A stretch of 5,378 nucleotides of DNA from NCBI GenBank assembly GCA_016787105.1, contig JAEUVI010000434.1:1-5378 (forward strand), read 5' to 3'. Below the pieces are notes generated by a model that saw nothing but the letters and a program-made list of their open reading frames with translations, did not search any database and had not been told where the DNA came from. Each line of letters opens with the position of its first letter. The stretch's first letter is position 1. The position numbers and the translations under genes were made by a program. Source of the DNA: Chitinophagaceae bacterium (lineage in GTDB: Bacteria > Bacteroidota > Bacteroidia > Chitinophagales > Chitinophagaceae). Of this stretch, positions 5,245 to 5,378 are shown in pieces.

Positions 5245-5273
5245 ATGGCTTTCAATCCTGCCATTTTTACAAT
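5231..5273 (-). promoter_or_regulatory. Possible leader hairpin with the paaB start codon in a bulge
   Basis: On the minus strand, ATTGTAAAA (5273-5265) pairs with TTTTACAAT (5239-5231), and ATGGC (5264-5260) with GCCAT (5249-5245), around a 10-nt loop AGGATTGAAA. The 5-nt bulge ATGCA (5244-5240) contains the paaB ATG. The loop carries AGGA, a possible ribosome-binding sequence, 11 nt before the ATG. The outer stem is 9 perfect base pairs, but AT-rich. Upstream CAATCCTG (5291-5284) could instead pair with CAGGATTG (5260-5253), which would mask AGGA and break the inner stem. This may be translational control or a chance structure. Confidence 0.35.
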
Positions 5274-5378
5274 TAAGTCAATACAGGATTGTTCTCCGAA
5301 GTTCCTAAACTTTTACGAAGTAAGCTATAAAAACAAGTTAAGACCTGATCCTATCCCGAATCCCTGATATGATATGCT
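5245..5378 (-). other. Upstream region of paaB; no gene recognised
   Basis: All three minus-strand frames contain stop codons here and none translates to anything resembling the C-terminus of PaaA, which normally precedes paaB. One frame is open from the window edge for 17 codons to a TAG near 5325, ending in GSGLNLFL, and could be the tail of an upstream gene I do not recognise. A TTG followed 18 nt later by TAAAAGTTTA lies near 5317-5341, a poor match to the Bacteroidota promoter consensus. The last bases of the window contain CCTATCCCGAATCCCTGA, which resembles repeat sequence only weakly. Confidence 0.3.

Noticed and set aside
5293..5312. TCTCCGAAGTTCCTAAAC as a fifth repeat copy
   Set aside because: Only about nine bases resemble the repeat arm and no hairpin or TTTCGAAGA end follows.
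1..5378. tRNA, rRNA, riboswitch or insertion-sequence transposase
   Set aside because: No cloverleaf, rRNA-like segment, known riboswitch core or transposase motif was seen; nearly all sequence is accounted for by the named genes.

Overview
The window looks like a piece of a Bacteroidota chromosome, most likely from the Chitinophagaceae or a close relative. The evidence is moderate-to-low GC, A-rich ribosome-binding regions instead of strong Shine-Dalgarno sites, and Bacteroidota-style secreted SUMF1-fold and Tat-exported Gfo/Idh/MocA proteins. Every gene I can support lies on the minus strand, so transcription runs from high to low coordinates. The organism assignment is an inference from composition and protein style.

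In transcription order the window holds: an upstream stretch with no recognised gene (5245-5378); paaB (4837-5244), paaC (3941-4786) and paaD (3438-3947), all tightly packed; a 99-bp gap; a secreted SUMF1/FGE-fold protein (2373-3338) and, 10 bp on, a Tat-exported Gfo/Idh/MocA oxidoreductase (1040-2362); a strong intrinsic terminator (962-998); then paaG (158-931) and, 5 bp on, the first 50 codons of a paaI-type thioesterase cut by the window edge (1-152).

The paa genes belong to the aerobic phenylacetyl-CoA pathway. PaaB, PaaC and PaaD are non-catalytic or maturation components of the phenylacetyl-CoA 1,2-epoxidase. PaaG isomerises the epoxide to oxepin-CoA. PaaI hydrolyses CoA thioesters that accumulate off-pathway. 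paaA, paaE, paaF, paaH, paaJ, paaK and paaZ are not visible here. The SUMF1/oxidoreductase pair has no known role in this pathway and looks like an insertion between two blocks of the cluster, bringing its own terminator.

The most unusual feature is a family of short GC-rich palindromic repeats at the paaB-paaC end. Three copies in the same orientation lie inside coding sequence, one in paaB and two in paaC. All three are read in the same frame, giving peptides that begin (E/G)SSK. A fourth, inverted copy makes up most of the 50-bp paaB-paaC spacer. The insertions largely explain why both proteins are 30-40 residues longer than their E. coli counterparts. The paaB start codon also sits in a bulge of a 43-nt hairpin that has a possible competing upstream pairing.
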